64,000 nucleotides of DNA from Planoprotostelium fungivorum (lineage: Eukaryota > Evosea > Variosea > Cavosteliida > Cavosteliaceae): assembly GCA_003024175.1 (NCBI GenBank), contig MDYQ01000005.1, forward strand, positions 62,001 through 126,000, in the 5' to 3' direction. The notes under the pieces were generated by a model, which worked only from the letters and a program-made list of their open reading frames with translations, was not told the DNA's origin and ran no database searches. Both the position numbers and the translations under genes were made by a program. This document shows, piece after piece, positions 1-11,508 of this stretch; position 1 is the stretch's first letter, and each line of letters opens with the position of its first letter.

Positions 1-3000
1 TTGAGTGTGGCCGCTTCTCCCTTTTCTAAGAGGGAGGGAGAGAAGGTGCCGGCGATGGCCCAATAGCCATCCGTTCGATAGTCTACACCAGAGATGCTCG
101 AGTTGATTCCGTATGTGAGTCCATCTTGATCTCTGACGGTGGACATCAGACGAGCGGAGAAGTTTCCTCCCAAGATGAAGTTGCCTAACATGAGAGGAAG
201 GAAGTCTTCGTGTTCTCTGCCGTTACGATTAACATGATGATTAGAAGATGGTTGATGTCGCACGAGAGCATGTGAATGTGTTCGACGTACACGGATGGAG
301 AGAGAAGAGGAGAGATGAAAGAGTTGCATGATGATAGAGGATGTACCTGTCGATTCCGATGGGAGTGCCGATGTAGAAGTGGCACGATGTCTTGTCTGGG
401 ATGAAGACACGATGATCCTTCTTCTCGCTGTTGAAAGTGGCCTTAGAGGGGCAGGGAGGGATGCTCTTGTTGGGTGATTCCTTCAGACTGGAAAACTTCT
501 CTTTCACCTGTTCATCAAGTCATTCAGAGGATCACAATGATGCTGACGATGATGGAGTTGATGGTGTTGATGATGATGTTGATGATGGTGATGGTGATTC
601 AGCGATAGATTCTCACCAACTCTCTGACGGTGGCCTCGTCGATATCTCCCACCACCGTAATGATGGTGGATCCGTTTCCATAGTGATCTGAGTGGTGCTT
701 CTTCAATCTCTCCACGGTGACCTCTTCCACAAATTTGATCTTCTCGTCCGTGCCGTAACTACATTCTATCAGAAATGTCGACTGAAAAATTCCTCTATCA
801 TCACCTGTAGTTGGGATGATTTCTGTCGTACATCGATTGGATGAGTGGTATCTACAACTCGTCACTTTCGAATCACCCAGAAGTCCCACCTCCGCTTGCT
901 CGTGCGTGTCTTGCTTCTGTTGCTTCAGACTCGCAATTCTTCTCTTCTTCAGTGTGTTCAGATCCTCCACGTCAAATCTGGGCTCTCTCAACTGCTCGGC
1001 CAGCAGATCTAAGACGAGAGGCAGATTATCGCGGAGACACTTGCAATTGAATCGCACGTGATAGATACCACTGTAGAACTTGATTTCGGCTCCCACGTTC
1101 GACAGCATCTCTATAGAGGATGAGTGATGGAGTTCAATTATCCTAACGTCACGTGACGTCATCACGATCACCTGCGATTTCGAATTTCGTTCGGTGAAGG
1201 GTTCCCTGGTCCAGCATGTCCGCGGTAAATTCTGCATTGAGGGGCTCGTCACGGGGAGAGAACTGAGACGTTCAATCTACAACCAGCCACTCTCCTCACC
1301 ATGTCTCCCGCCAAGAAACTTCCGCGAATGGTCACGACATCCTTGATGGGTGTCGGTAGGGACAAGAGGGTGACTCCTTCTACTGGTTTTGAAATTTGAA
1401 TTCGATCGCTCAATTTCACTTCTGATCCGTTCTGGGTCGAGGATTCTGACGGTTGATCGTGGCTCGTCAATTCTAACTTTGGTTTCTCCTTCTCTTCTTC
1501 TTTTCCTTTCTCTCCCTTTCTGCCTGGGATGAGTACGTGAAGATGATATTTCGTGGAGATTTCACTGACTCTTTTGGGATGAAGTAACCGACGGTGGAGC
1601 GATCCTCCACAAAGTATGTCTTTGCAGCCTCTCTGATCGAAGAAGAAGTCACGCTGCTCAATAACCTAGGAAGTTCGACGTACAATTTCCAATCCCCCGC
1701 AGCGATGGCCTCGTTCAGGTATCTACAACGCGTCAGAACAGACGGAGTAGAAGGATCTCACGAGGCGACAGAGTAGGCACCGTCGCGAGAGAAGGACATC
1801 TCTGTCAGGCTCTGAGCTTTCGCTCGGCTGACTTCCTCTTCTGTCACTCCCTTCTCGATGATCTGGTGCACAACAGTCAGACATCTAATGACGTGTGATG
1901 ACGTCACCTCTCGAATGTGCTCTAAGATGATGTCCTCGACGGTTTTGTGTTCCGTTCCTGGCGTGAGCGTGGCTTTCAGCGTGAACAGCCCTTCGTCCCT
2001 GGAGAAGTCAGTCTATCTACAACGAGCCATTGTTCTCACTTGAAGAGGGATACGTCGCAGTAGACGCTGGATGCTAAACCCTTATCCACGATGGCCCTGT
2101 ACAATCTGGAAGATTTTCCTTGGCTCAATATTTTGGTCAAGATCTCCAGGGGTGGTAGATCAGGGTGCAACGATCTCGGTGATTTATAGCTCACTCTGTA
2201 CACATCAGAAGACATTCTCTTTCTTTATCAAGTAAAGAAAATCTACAAAAGAAAAAAACTTGAAGAGAATGTTCGAAAGAAGAGGAGGAAGCTCACTGTA
2301 CGATGCCTAGCTCTCCAGCCCTTCTGATGATGATTCTCCTCTGTCCCTCTTGTTCGGGTTCTTCAGTGTACACTTCGGGGATGGGCTCATCAGATCTGAT
2401 GACATCAGATGAGGTCATAACGGATTTGGGACTCACTTTGGGATGGGACCGAAGACATCTTGTATGTCGTGGAGGAGGGTGTCGATGTCGTAATCACCGA
2501 TGACAGTGAGAGTGGCGTTGTTGGGCCAGTAGTACTGTTTGTAGAAGGCCTTCAGTCTCTCTGCTCACGATCAGCTTCATCATCTCTCGATGATGGACAT
2601 GATCCGACAGATGAAATATCGAGTGTAGATGTCGGAGATGACATGAGAAATGGATGTCTGAGAAAAACATCGTGAGATCATCGTGATCTCACCGATGGGA
2701 ACATTCTCGATATCTGATTTCCATCCGATAGTAGAGTGATGATAGGGATGAGCCTGTGCGTGTCACTCGTGACATACGCCGATGTGATCACCTGATAAGC
2801 GGTGGCCCACACAGATTTGTCCAAGACTGCGTGAGAAGAGTTCTCACCCCTCTCGTATTCATTTCGCACGACGGTCATCTCGGTCTGTCGATCTGTCTCG
2901 TCGATGAATGCATTTCTCATACGATCGGCCTCGATCTCTAATGCAGTCTGTCGAGAGTCAATAGTTGTCGACACTCGATGGACGTACGCGGATGTGTTCT

Positions 3001-3430
3001 TTGGGTAACAATTCAAAGTAGTTGGTTCGATCGTTCCACGTGGTGGCGTTGATGGAGGCTTTCAAGACAGTCAGCAAAAGGGTGATGATGGTGAATGGTA
3101 CCTCCAACATTTTGTAACAATTTCCACACTGTCTTTCCATTCTTCTTGTTGAATTTTTCAGAGCCTTTGAACATGAGATGTTCCTGAGTTCGTTGAATAT
3201 CATTTGTCACGACGATGATTACAAACCAGAAGATGAGTGGACCCTGTGAAGCCAATGGCTTCGTTTCTAGACCCTACGTGATATGTCACCATCACGGTGG
3301 CCACCGGGGCCGAAATATCCTTCAACAGAAGCAGCCTAAGTCCATTCGACTCTAATTTCAGCTCGTCAACTCCTCCCGAGGAGCACACGAAAGAAAAGGC
3401 GGGGTTCTTGTACTTGTTGGACATTTGCAA
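1..3430 (-). CDS. M16-family zinc metallopeptidase (insulinase/processing-peptidase type), partial at left edge
   Basis: Multi-exon minus-strand gene. The N-terminal exon (3430 downward, start MQMSNKYKNPAF) gives a strand-turn region ending GFTGSTHLL; an intron at about 3184-3226 is followed by EHLMFKGSEKF. Joined, they give HLLEH, the inverted zinc-binding HxxEH motif of M16 peptidases. Further exons carry NATTWNDRTNYFELLP, the family's conserved stretch after the metal site, then the second inactive repeat (VEEVTVERLKKHHSDHYG, VVGDID). At the window edge FILGGNFSARLMSTVRDQDG continues the C-terminal M16 domain. No signal peptide or mitochondrial presequence is evident, so it resembles bacterial-type pitrilysin-like M16 proteins more than MPP subunits. 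It is likely a soluble or organellar peptidase degrading small peptides. The C-terminus lies outside the window. Intron boundaries inside 600-3000 are only partly resolved. Confidence 0.88.
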
Positions 3431-3638
3431 TGAGGTCGATCACGTGATGGTGAGAAATGGTACCATTTCGTCATCGATGAATCGTTGTAGATCCCATATA
3501 TCGCCACCCATCAATTTCGACGTCAGTGGTGTTCGTTTTCAACACAAGACAGACCCAGCTTGGTGTGCGTCTGGCTATGAAGGAGTAAGATTGTGAACAG
3601 AAGAGGGTGAGAGGATGGGGGCAGTTTTGAGCTCAAGA

Positions 3639-4858
3639 TGTCAAATCTTTCGCTTGTCACGAATTTACAGACGAAGAGTACCTGCCAAAAAGAAGTCTCT
3701 CATGTCAGTCAACCCCAGGACAACACCAGCCTGTAGTCGAACACAGCGGCAAAGACACATGCAGTTGGTGCTGACCGAACAGAGGTCGTTGCACACAGAA
3801 ATACTGCCAGACAACGGTCTGAGGAAAGCGGTTCATTACGTGATCAAAGCTCAACCATTCTCTATCAAGTAGGAAAGATAAAGCAGGGAGACGATTCACA
3901 GATGCAGGTTGGCACTGCATGATGTCGATGTCAGAAGAAGATTGGAAGATGAGAGGCTGAGACTTCGTCTTTTCTACGACATATCCCCACCTAAAGAGGT
4001 GAGACACAGCATAAAGTATGTGAAGAGAGTGTTGATGTCCTAGGTGGACACCATCAACCGCAAACCGATGACATATGAGTTCAAAGAGAGTACAGAGGAG
4101 GAATCCACAGTCGACGTGTGCATCCACATCCTTTCCACTCAGGTTTGGAGACGATTACAAGACGGCAACTGTAATGGTGATACCGTCAACAGGTACAAGG
4201 CGCACTCTTTTTCATCGAGTTCACGTATAGTTCGCCCAGAGGGATCCTGATGACGCGGAGTAGTCTCATTCGGGTGAGAGAGTTGGACTCCATCGTGTTC
4301 TATTGACATCAAAAGGTTGTATCGAAATTAAGAGTGGACACTAAGCCAAAGCCGAATTCCAATGCCTGGGTCTATCGAAAACCAATCATCTCTAAAACAG
4401 AAGATGATGTACGACGAGTCGTTCCACACTGTCTGACCTCTAACAGGTTCAACTGGCCATTTCCCGATTAGAGGACACCGCATCGCAGATCGCGAAAGAC
4501 CTTCAGAACATCTCCGGCTACAGATGCAGAGAACAACAGACACAGAAGAAGAGAGACATCGAAGACCAACCGAAAGTACGACCCAACAAGATTAAATTAT
4601 TCGGTGACTCATCATCATCACCCTCCATCCATCACCCTCACATCACCGTCAGCCGAGCCACAAGAAACGAAGAGATCAGAAGGAAAGCTTCTATCCACAT
4701 TCAGAGACTTCAACCTCCTCTCTCAAGGCATAGACAGAGCCGAGCAAGAGGAACGACTGAGGACATTACTCGAAGAGGATCCCACCTTGACTCCACCCTT
4801 CCACGAGTTCGCCCAACTCTTTCAAGCCTGCTCTATGTCTCTCTCACACTTTCAATGA
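3639..4858 (+). CDS. Unassigned multi-exon protein
   Basis: I do not recognise this gene. Coding character is seen in several plus-strand pieces. Near 3740-3790 there is RHMQLVLTEQRSLH. Around 4210-4280, FFIEFTYSSPRGILMTRSSL is followed by an intron starting gtgagagag. From 4320, KLRVDTKPKPNSNAWVYR leads on to a charged, helix-prone stretch at 4450-4580 (AISRLEDTASQIAKDLQNIS, then KVRPNKIKLFG). The terminal exon from about 4650 ends LFQACSMSLSHFQ and a stop at 4858. The start MSNLSLVTNLQTK at 3639 is a guess. The TEQRSL stretch slightly recalls the opening of HORMA-domain proteins, but the rest did not match well enough to name it. It converges on DBR1, whose stop is 65 bp away. Exon structure is uncertain throughout. 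Confidence 0.5.
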
Positions 4859-4923
4859 GAGTCGACACGTTAGACTCCTTCATGTTGAATAAAGTATCGA
4901 ATGTAAGAAGAGTTGCATTACAC

Positions 4924-6740
4924 TCATGTATTGACAGGAGGAGGCAAGTTCAACTTGAACTTTTTCGGTTCTTCTTCTGCCTTCTCGGTTTGAGCTGGGG
5001 CGGCCGCGGGCTCAGATGAGAGATCGTCGAGGTCTATCTCTTCGCTGTTCTCCGTCGGTTTGTCTCTCGCTTGTGCCTTTGGTTCTTCTCGTTGATCATG
5101 TGAGGAGGGTGTGTCAGATGGGGCATTCGATGATGCTGATGTGATGTCGATGCATCGTTGGATCATCTTCAAGATCTCCACTGTCTGAGGGTTCTCTTCA
5201 CCTGACGTTCGTCAGCAACACGATGACGATCATGATCGATGACGGTGATGGTGTTCATGATCGCATTGATGACATGACGCTCATCTCTCACCTTGTCTCA
5301 ATGGAGTGAACTCCACTGTCTCTATCGTGGCCCTCGCAGTTCGAACAAAGTTGTTGGGAATCGACAGTGACACCTTCGCCTGCACCTCTCTCATCTGCTC
5401 TTCCTTCGCTTCATATCCAATCACTTGAGGCAATATGACACGATCAGACGAGCTCGACATTAAATGTTTCGTTCTGGCCACTACAACGAGCCACTCTGGA
5501 TCGTACTGCAGTACCTTGGGTGAACCGTCGTGAGGAATCGAAATGGCCTGAATAATTGAGCCGATGAAATCGATCGAGAAAAAGGTTTGCTATTTCCTTC
5601 ATCTACAACGCTTCACCTGAATGAAATTCTGACCGGGGAGGGGCTTGCTGAGGGCGAGGAACTTCGTGACCCGAGGGTTCGGAGTCTCCGAGGGATGTCC
5701 GACGATTGCGGCGAATTTGGCGTGCATGTGGGCGGCGAACCAGTAGGAGGGCTTTAATTTGAGAAGGAGATCCATAGAGGGTGGGTTACCAAAGTCAGGG
5801 TCATCTCTCAAGAACGGTTTGTATCGAAACAAACTGGAACGAGATCAGATGATGGATCGTGATCGTAATCATCGAACGCGATCTTCAAAGGTGATGATCG
5901 TGATCGTGATCATGAGACGTGATCATCGTGATCGCGTGGAGATGACACACCTCTCTCGATCTCCATAGTTTTCGATACCTTTGGGCCAATCGTGACCGAC
6001 GAAGATGTCGATGGCATTCTCACGCAGCTGAATGAAATGAATCATGATTTTCCCCTCCACAACTCACTTGCTGCAATTTGAAAACATCAGCGTTCCTGAC
6101 GTGATAGAAGGACCTCTTGTCTCCCTCGTTGAAAGGAGGTACCTCGTAGTGACCTGTACTTTCGTTTGATTTCATCTCATCTTGGCGATGTGCATCATGT
6201 GACATGCTCACCAGTTTGATAATCACGCTTCTTGTATATACCAGTCAATCCACCAATTCGTAACCCAGCAAAGTTGATCACGTTAGAGAAACCCATGTAG
6301 TAGATGTTCGGTGCCACCCATCCTCCATACGGTCTGCGATGGATCAACATGATGCAGAATCTCTCATTCGTCTCACAATTCGTAGAGGTGAGAAGATGCT
6401 TCGTGATTTCCTCCAACAAAGATGGTTAAGACAGGGGCAACTTTCTCTCCAGAGTAGTACTGATGGAATTGTTTGATGTCTCTGTATTTCACAGGAACGG
6501 CCATAGCATCTAAGTCTTCGTAGTTCCTCACGGCCTGTAAAATGTGAGACGATGGGTGATATCATCATATCACCTGAAAATCTCCACAACATATGAGCAG
6601 ATCGAATTTGATCCCTTTCTCTGCCTCCATCATACGAATGGTGTCGTATATGACGTCCAACTCGCCGTGAGCACAACCTTCTACGGCGATCTAACATCGA
6701 GATCAACCGTCATCCTACGTTTCTTTCTCACGTTCAACAT
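4924..6740 (-). CDS. DBR1: Lariat debranching enzyme DBR1
   Basis: Hydrolyses the 2'-5' bond of excised intron lariats in the nucleus. The start is a tiny first exon, ATG TTG AAC, at 6740, then an intron, then [18 protein letters not shown], the DBR1 N-terminus with the metal-binding GCxHG. The next landmarks are [19 protein letters not shown], with the metallophosphoesterase D and the DBR1 signature, then [46 protein letters not shown] and [13 protein letters not shown] with the GHxH-like HMH. After LPGQNFIQ an intron (about 5550-5620) leads to [20 protein letters not shown]. The C-terminal tail is acidic and low-complexity, ending NLPPPVNT. Size and motif order match full-length DBR1, and the metal ligands that can be seen are present. 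The enzyme suits a genome this rich in introns. Confidence 0.95.
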
Positions 6741-6831
6741 TTGTTCTGTGCTCATGTCTGAAAGATGTGTCTGATCACACATCAGATCTGTAGATCATCT
6801 ACAACGCATCATTGGGATTTTATCGTCATGT

Positions 6832-7504
6832 TCAGTCGCTCAATTTGTTGATGATTGCAGGTCCGTGATGGATCTTCATCAGCTCAGATAAACCGCTGAC
6901 AAATTCCACCCCCTCTAATTCAGAAGGAACCACTGCTTTTCCGTTGATCCTTACATGCTTCTTTCCATCGTTTGACTCATAGACGCCGAATTGCGTGTTG
7001 AACACCTTGGAGAGAGCCTGGAGGTGTTACGGTGTGAGATGGTGATGCTACGATACCTCTAAAGAACCGGTCACATGCACAGCATCGCTTCTGGCATCGA
7101 CTTTGATGTTCTGAAACTTGGACAGCCATGATTTGACCTGTAGACAATCAGTCGATCGAATGACGTAATTACATACGGCATCGATGTGCTCAGGCTTAGC
7201 TGCGGTCATGGCCTCGACTTGTTCCCTCGTCAGGTATTTTCCATACTCTGAGGACTTTGGATCGCTGACTGCGTCCAATTTGTTCTTCAGCTCCTCCTTG
7301 TTCTCTTGTTTCAAATGGATCACGGCCGTCAGCTCCTAAAGAGGTTCAACTCCATATGTCAAGTGATGGGAGTCACCTCTTGTTGATTGGGCTGCTCTTC
7401 GGTGAGTTTGAACCCTGCGGGCACATTCTGTTGATGTCTCTCAGCTACTACGGTTGCTATCAAGAGGTCAATAGGAGGAGAGAGAAGACTATGATCTCAC
7501 TCAT
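6832..7504 (-). CDS. Stand-alone pro-kumamolisin (S53 sedolisin propeptide) domain protein
   Basis: Four exons give about 165 residues. QQNVPAGFKLTEEQPNQQ is followed by an intron, then ELTAVIHLKQENKEELKNKL, DPKSSEYGKYLTREQVEAMT (the conserved S53 propeptide core), KPEHIDAV, KSWLSKFQNIKVDARSDAVH, and a last exon with QALSKVFNTQFGVYE and GVEFVSGLSELMKIHHGP, ending NKLSD and a stop at 6832. These are the elements of the activation domain of tripeptidyl-peptidase/sedolisin proteases. The serine catalytic domain that normally follows is absent: DBR1 begins 91 bp downstream. No convincing signal peptide is seen. The 5' end is uncertain; ATG at 7504 would need a 4-nt coding exon. It could be an inhibitor or chaperone of sedolisins, or a gene remnant, but the frame is open throughout. 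Confidence 0.75.
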
Positions 7505-7847
7505 GTCGTCTGTTTCGTGCGTTTGTGGTTGTGTAGATCTGGCTGATGAACTGGAAGAAATTTCGCGCCCATCCGTATCCCTTCATGGAATGAGAGGTTC
7601 CTCTTTAGATATCTGCTCCAAGCTTGACAATGAACTCCTCTCATGCTCTTCAAACGAGTCGAATCTGCGAGAGATGCAAGACACCTCTGATCCATCGTGA
7701 CGTCATACGATGCATGCAACACGAAGACGCTGATAGAGAAAAGGATTATTTATCACATAGATACAGATTCGTTCCTCTCTCTCCTCTCGACTCAAAAATG
7801 TTGCAGCCTTTGGCTGCCGAGACCACCCCTCCATCACATCTCTCTTC

Positions 7848-8507
7848 TACTTGAACTGCATCTGCTTGTCCTTGAGATGGTTGAAGCAAAACATGTATTC
7901 TGATTTTGACTTCTTGTACCCAGAGAGAAATTCGATCTGCTCCTGCGTGGCCAGATTGTTGTTACCTTTCGACGTCAGCGTTGACTCATGAATAAAATGC
8001 CTCACAGAGTATGTCTTCGTAGACTTGTAGTTGTCTAGAGAAACCGTCGTTGGGTGATATGATGGGTCTCCTCTCTCTCACGTATTTGAATGCCTCTTTC
8101 AATGAGAACCTCATGGCCTGCATGAGATACGCGATGACGATCGTCGAACTGCGACTGATGCCGGCGGCGCTGATTCAAAGTGAGACCACTCGCATGACGT
8201 CTCCGATGTCTCACCAGTGAACGAGCACGCCTCCCTGTTTCCTTCCTTCGTCGATGAACTTGGCCGTGGCTTCAAAGTGCTCGATCAGATTGACGTAGTA
8301 GAGGTCCTCGGCCTCTATCGTGAGGTAAGAGAAGTGTTTCGTATAGAGAGGCTTGAGGGAGTTGTGTAAGGTGACGATGTGGGTGATACCCATGGCCTTG
8401 AGCTCGTTGAGATTGAAGGCGGCGTTGATATTGCCCAGATAGAGCTTGTCCAAGATGAGATTGGCTTCGAAGCCCTTCGCATCGAAACGGAGAAGATGCG
8501 TTGCCAT
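7848..8507 (-). CDS. Dual-specificity protein phosphatase (DUSP)
   Basis: Starts MATHLLRFDAKGFEANLI. The fold is that of atypical DUSPs: ILDKLYLGNINAAFNLNEL, then LKAMGITHIVTLHNSLKP, then YVNLIEHFEATAKFIDEG. The phosphate loop is split by a 45-nt intron (8170-8214): ...GGVLVH W-to-C join ... AAGISRSSTIVIAYLMQAM. When spliced it reads HCAAGISRS, a complete HC(x)5R active site, so the enzyme should be catalytic. The general-acid position lies in the EAEDLYYVNL stretch. RPIISPNDGFSRQLQVYEDI is the usual C-terminal helix. A further exon ends FNHLKDKQMQFK and a stop at 7848. No targeting signal is seen. It removes phosphate from Tyr/Ser/Thr or other phospho-substrates; the substrate cannot be told from sequence. 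The next gene upstream ends 97 bp from the start. Confidence 0.9.
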
Positions 8508-8604
8508 GATCTCGTCGCTGGAGGGAATAAGGATGGAAGAAGAGATGAGGCCAATGCGAGGGAACAGGCGATATGGAGAATAAATCATTTGAAATGATTT
8601 CTCA

Positions 8605-9170
8605 CTAGAACTCTCGTTGGCGTGCGGACTTGTTAGACCATCTTCCGAGGTAGTCAAAGGCATAGAGGAGAGCAATGGACGTTGGGGGTCTCATTCGATA
8701 TGAGGCAGTCACTTGCCCCGTGGCATCTAGTTGAGGTTCCCATTCATAATCTAGTTCCTGACAGAATTATTATTGCATTCCATGTTGAGAAAATGTAGTG
8801 CGTGATGTGGGCGAATATTTGGACTCAAGGAATCGGTAGTTCTAATTGTTATTGTGCGATATATGGTAATAGAAACGATCATATTGCGGACAAGTCAGAT
8901 GATGTGATATGGATATGGATTTGGTCTCACATCGATTCTTGTATCGTTCTCTACATTCTTTAAATCGTGAAAGAAGAAGAGTCTCTCCACTTTCAATTGC
9001 GGTAACAGTTGTTGGAATTGTCTTTTGAGCTCCAGAATGGTACATCGGGGCGACAGTCTATAATGAAACTCTTCGCCAATAGGTGAGATGAGCCGTACCA
9101 GTACCTTCTCTTCTCGATTCTGAGCGCTCGGTGGTCGAAAAGGTGGCGAAGAATATGAACCGACGTTCAT
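8605..9170 (-). CDS. Small protein with a candidate ubiquitin-like (beta-grasp) region
   Basis: Two exons, about 140 residues. The N-terminal proline-rich lead MNVGSYSSPPFRPPSAQN is followed by a stretch patterned like a ubiquitin-like fold: EKVLVRLISPIGEEFHYRL, then CTILELKRQFQQLLPQ and ERLFFFHDLKNVENDTRI. An intron starting gtgagacc after TRIDV joins ELDYEWEPQLDATGQVTASY, and the protein ends SARQREF with a stop at 8605. There is no C-terminal diglycine, so it would not be a conjugated modifier. I do not recognise an orthologue; the fold call rests only on the strand-helix pattern. It sits 97 bp upstream of the phosphatase start in the same orientation. Confidence 0.6.
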
Positions 9171-9230
9171 ACTCTATGTCTTTTCAGAACTACCCTCTGT
9201 CTGCTCTCTATCTCTGACCTCTATCAGTAC

Positions 9231-9752
9231 TCAGGTCAGGAGAAGAAGATGCTGTTGGAGAGGTTGCTGGATGGGTGGTGCTCTTACTTTGACGGAAGTA
9301 TGTTGGCAGGACTCGGAATTCTCCTCCAATTTCTCATTCAATCTTCCGTTCGCTCGTGGATCACTTTGTAAGTTGTCGCAGGTTCTCGCTTGTAAAATCG
9401 TCCTGCCAACCATCGGAACGAAGACCACACAAAAGCAAGAAGGGAATGCACACGATCCCCAAATACGGCTCTTCAGCCCCACCATCTATCCATAGCATTC
9501 TTCTTCTCTCTAAAACTCCGACCTTGCGTCGTACGTAGTACGAGAACTGCAGTTTACTCACCGTTGTCTAGCGTCTGGTGAGTCGTCAGCGATATACGAC
9601 CACACGTCGCAGCCATCGAAACGAATGGAAGAATCTGGTAGACGAGAGAACAAGTTGTTTCCTCGTGGGCATTCATAGATGACCTTCGTAGAGTTGACTC
9701 GCGGGGGTTTGTAAAAGATCTTCGGAAATGTAATGAAGCGTAATGAAATCAT
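9231..9752 (-). CDS. Doubtful hypothetical protein
   Basis: An open reading stretch from ATG at 9752 gives about 60 residues (MISLRFITFPKIFYKPPRVN, ending near ADDSPDARQ), followed by a plausible donor gtgagt. The following 300 bp are open in two frames; one contains a hydrophobic run AFPSCFCVVFVPMVG and ends at a good donor after HTSVK. I could not find a splice pattern that keeps phase cleanly between the two pieces, so they may be two genes, a mis-called exon or a small membrane protein. No family is recognised. Confidence 0.25.
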
Positions 9753-10134
9753 CTACGGGACAAGCATTTCAGCTTCTTCTTCCTCTTCTGTTGTTCTGAG
9801 TCTCTGAATCGTGATATTGAACAGATGATGCTGGTGTCGATGATAGAGGCATGATCGGACTTTTGCGACGTCGCCCCTTTGCAAGATAAGACAGTAGTTG
9901 TTCATTGAACAGTCCACAGCCATCTCCTACACTTCAACGGAAGCGGTTGGCCCTGTAGTTATTATAATAACTACAATACATATCACAGCTGTGGCGGAAC
10001 TTTGCAACTCGGAGGCGGTCACCGACGGCACCCGGTGGCGTCTGTTAGAATTAAATCTTCCGGAAGAGACAATCACACATCGCATGATTGGCCAAGCAAC
10101 ATCAGACCGTATTAATATAGGAAGCCGTTTATTC
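9753..10134. other. Intergenic stretch
   Basis: 382 bp between the doubtful ORF and the 3' end of the dehydratase-like gene. It is AT-richer than its flanks and includes a run of TTATTATAATAACTAC around 9958-9974. I see no RNA gene, repeat or convincing exon in it. Confidence 0.5.
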
Positions 10135-11319
10135 TCATCTAGTTTCACTGTATGAGGAGTATAGACGTTGGAGAGATGAGGCTCCTCGACTCGCATGTGC
10201 CATCGGTGTGTGTGGATTGGGATCGCTCAGACTGGTATTGAAAACTTCCAATGATAGAGGACCTTCTCTTTCAGCTTCATCGTCTTCATTCGAAACAGTG
10301 AACATCATACCTCTATAACCTGTGGCCTCCACAGCTGCTGCATATATCTCGATGGGAAGGATGGCTCCTCTCTCTATCTCTAATGGGAACAAGCGGTAGT
10401 TCCTCGACCAAGGCATGATCATCTGAAAGGGATCGGTGGAAAGAGGTCTGGGACAATCATCGGGTGGCAGCATGGCGTCTGCGATCTGAAAGAGAAAGAT
10501 CTTCTCTCCTGGCAGAGACATCAGCTCTCTCATGTTTTCATCTAGAAATGCTTTTGATTGTTCTTCAGGGCGTTGGAGACCACTCTTCGTCCAGGGATCA
10601 CTATACTCTCGTGCCAGCGAATTGAAAGAGTCCAAGATGATACCGAGATTCTCTCGGGGTGAGGCAGACACACATTTCCATGATTGTTTCCACGTGTAGA
10701 CGTGAACACCCCAAGATAATGCTTCGAAACCGATTCTGATGCAACGAAAAGAGTTCTCCTTCGACCATGCGGCAGCTGTAATCCATCAGAAAATGGATGG
10801 ATCTAATCATGTGATTGCACCTAGGTCTGCGAGTTCTGCGAGGTCTCGCCCGATGATGTTTTCGTCGGGGGAGGATGATGGATCTACTGAAGAGCAGCAC
10901 AAGAGTAGGTCGCAGTCTAGTATCTTCATGATGGGAAAGCAGGTGGTTGCCTTCAAGAAGACACTCTTCTTCTTCTCGGGATCTGTGTGACCTTCCACAT
11001 CACGAATGGGTTGAAAGCAGGAAACGCGAATGTTGTGAGCTGACAAGAGGTCGTGCAACAGTTTCGCTGCCGAGACATCGTCTGTGGCACTCCCGTCTGC
11101 GATGCACCTGAATATCATGTAAATCGATGATTTAGAGGGGGGGATGTATCACCCATCGCGGTACGCCTCAAAATCGGGTATGGTGACTTCGACATGTCTG
11201 AGTCCACACTGAGCAGCAGCAGATACTTTTGCTTGAAGAGTGTGATATGCATTATTACCCAGCGAGAGGGACGCGATCCCGAATCGATCACGATCGACAA
11301 CGGCGGTAGATGATCTCAT
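10135..11319 (-). CDS. 3-dehydroshikimate dehydratase-like / sugar-phosphate isomerase TIM-barrel protein
   Basis: Begins MRSSTAVVDRDRFGIASLSL. This is the opening strand of the xylose-isomerase-like TIM barrel, followed by QAKVSAAAQCGLRHVEVTIP. Downstream exons give AAKLLHDLLSAHNIRVSCFQ with PIRDVEG, then a barrel segment with IGFEALSWGVHVYTW. NLGIILDSFNSLAREYSDPW matches the metal-site region of fungal QA-4/QutC 3-dehydroshikimate dehydratases (their NLG-DTF motif). KIFLFQIADAMLPP provides another barrel strand with an acidic metal ligand. The protein ends LQRLYSSYSETR with a stop at 10135, and no signal peptide is present. The likely reaction is conversion of 3-dehydroshikimate to protocatechuate in quinate/shikimate breakdown. 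Other sugar-phosphate isomerase/epimerase functions are possible, since this superfamily is hard to assign by eye. Confidence 0.8.
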
Positions 11320-11508
11320 GTGGACGGAAAATATATATGTGGTGAGACAAGGCTTTTTGGTGTTTCTTCTTGACAAGTGTCAAGCGACGGCCGAAGAACA
11401 AACAAACTCTTTGGTTTGTAGCAACGTCAATCTGTTCGAGTTTATCTCATCTCCTTGTCCTCAACAGATGCACAGCCAATTGTCTAGAGGTACAGCGTCA
11501 TTACAGTG

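Noticed and set aside
5479-5490. Further match to the ACTACAACG word
   Set aside because: It lies in coding sequence of DBR1 (EWLVVVAR) and lacks the full 10-mer, so it is not counted with the intronic motif.
9271-9538. Plus-strand open frames opposite the doubtful ORF
   Set aside because: They show no recognisable protein and probably are shadows of minus-strand coding or unannotated intergenic sequence.
9898-10155. 85-residue plus-strand frame with a hydrophobic stretch in the intergenic gap
   Set aside because: It overlaps the 3' end of the dehydratase-like gene, has no neighbours in phase and no recognised motif.
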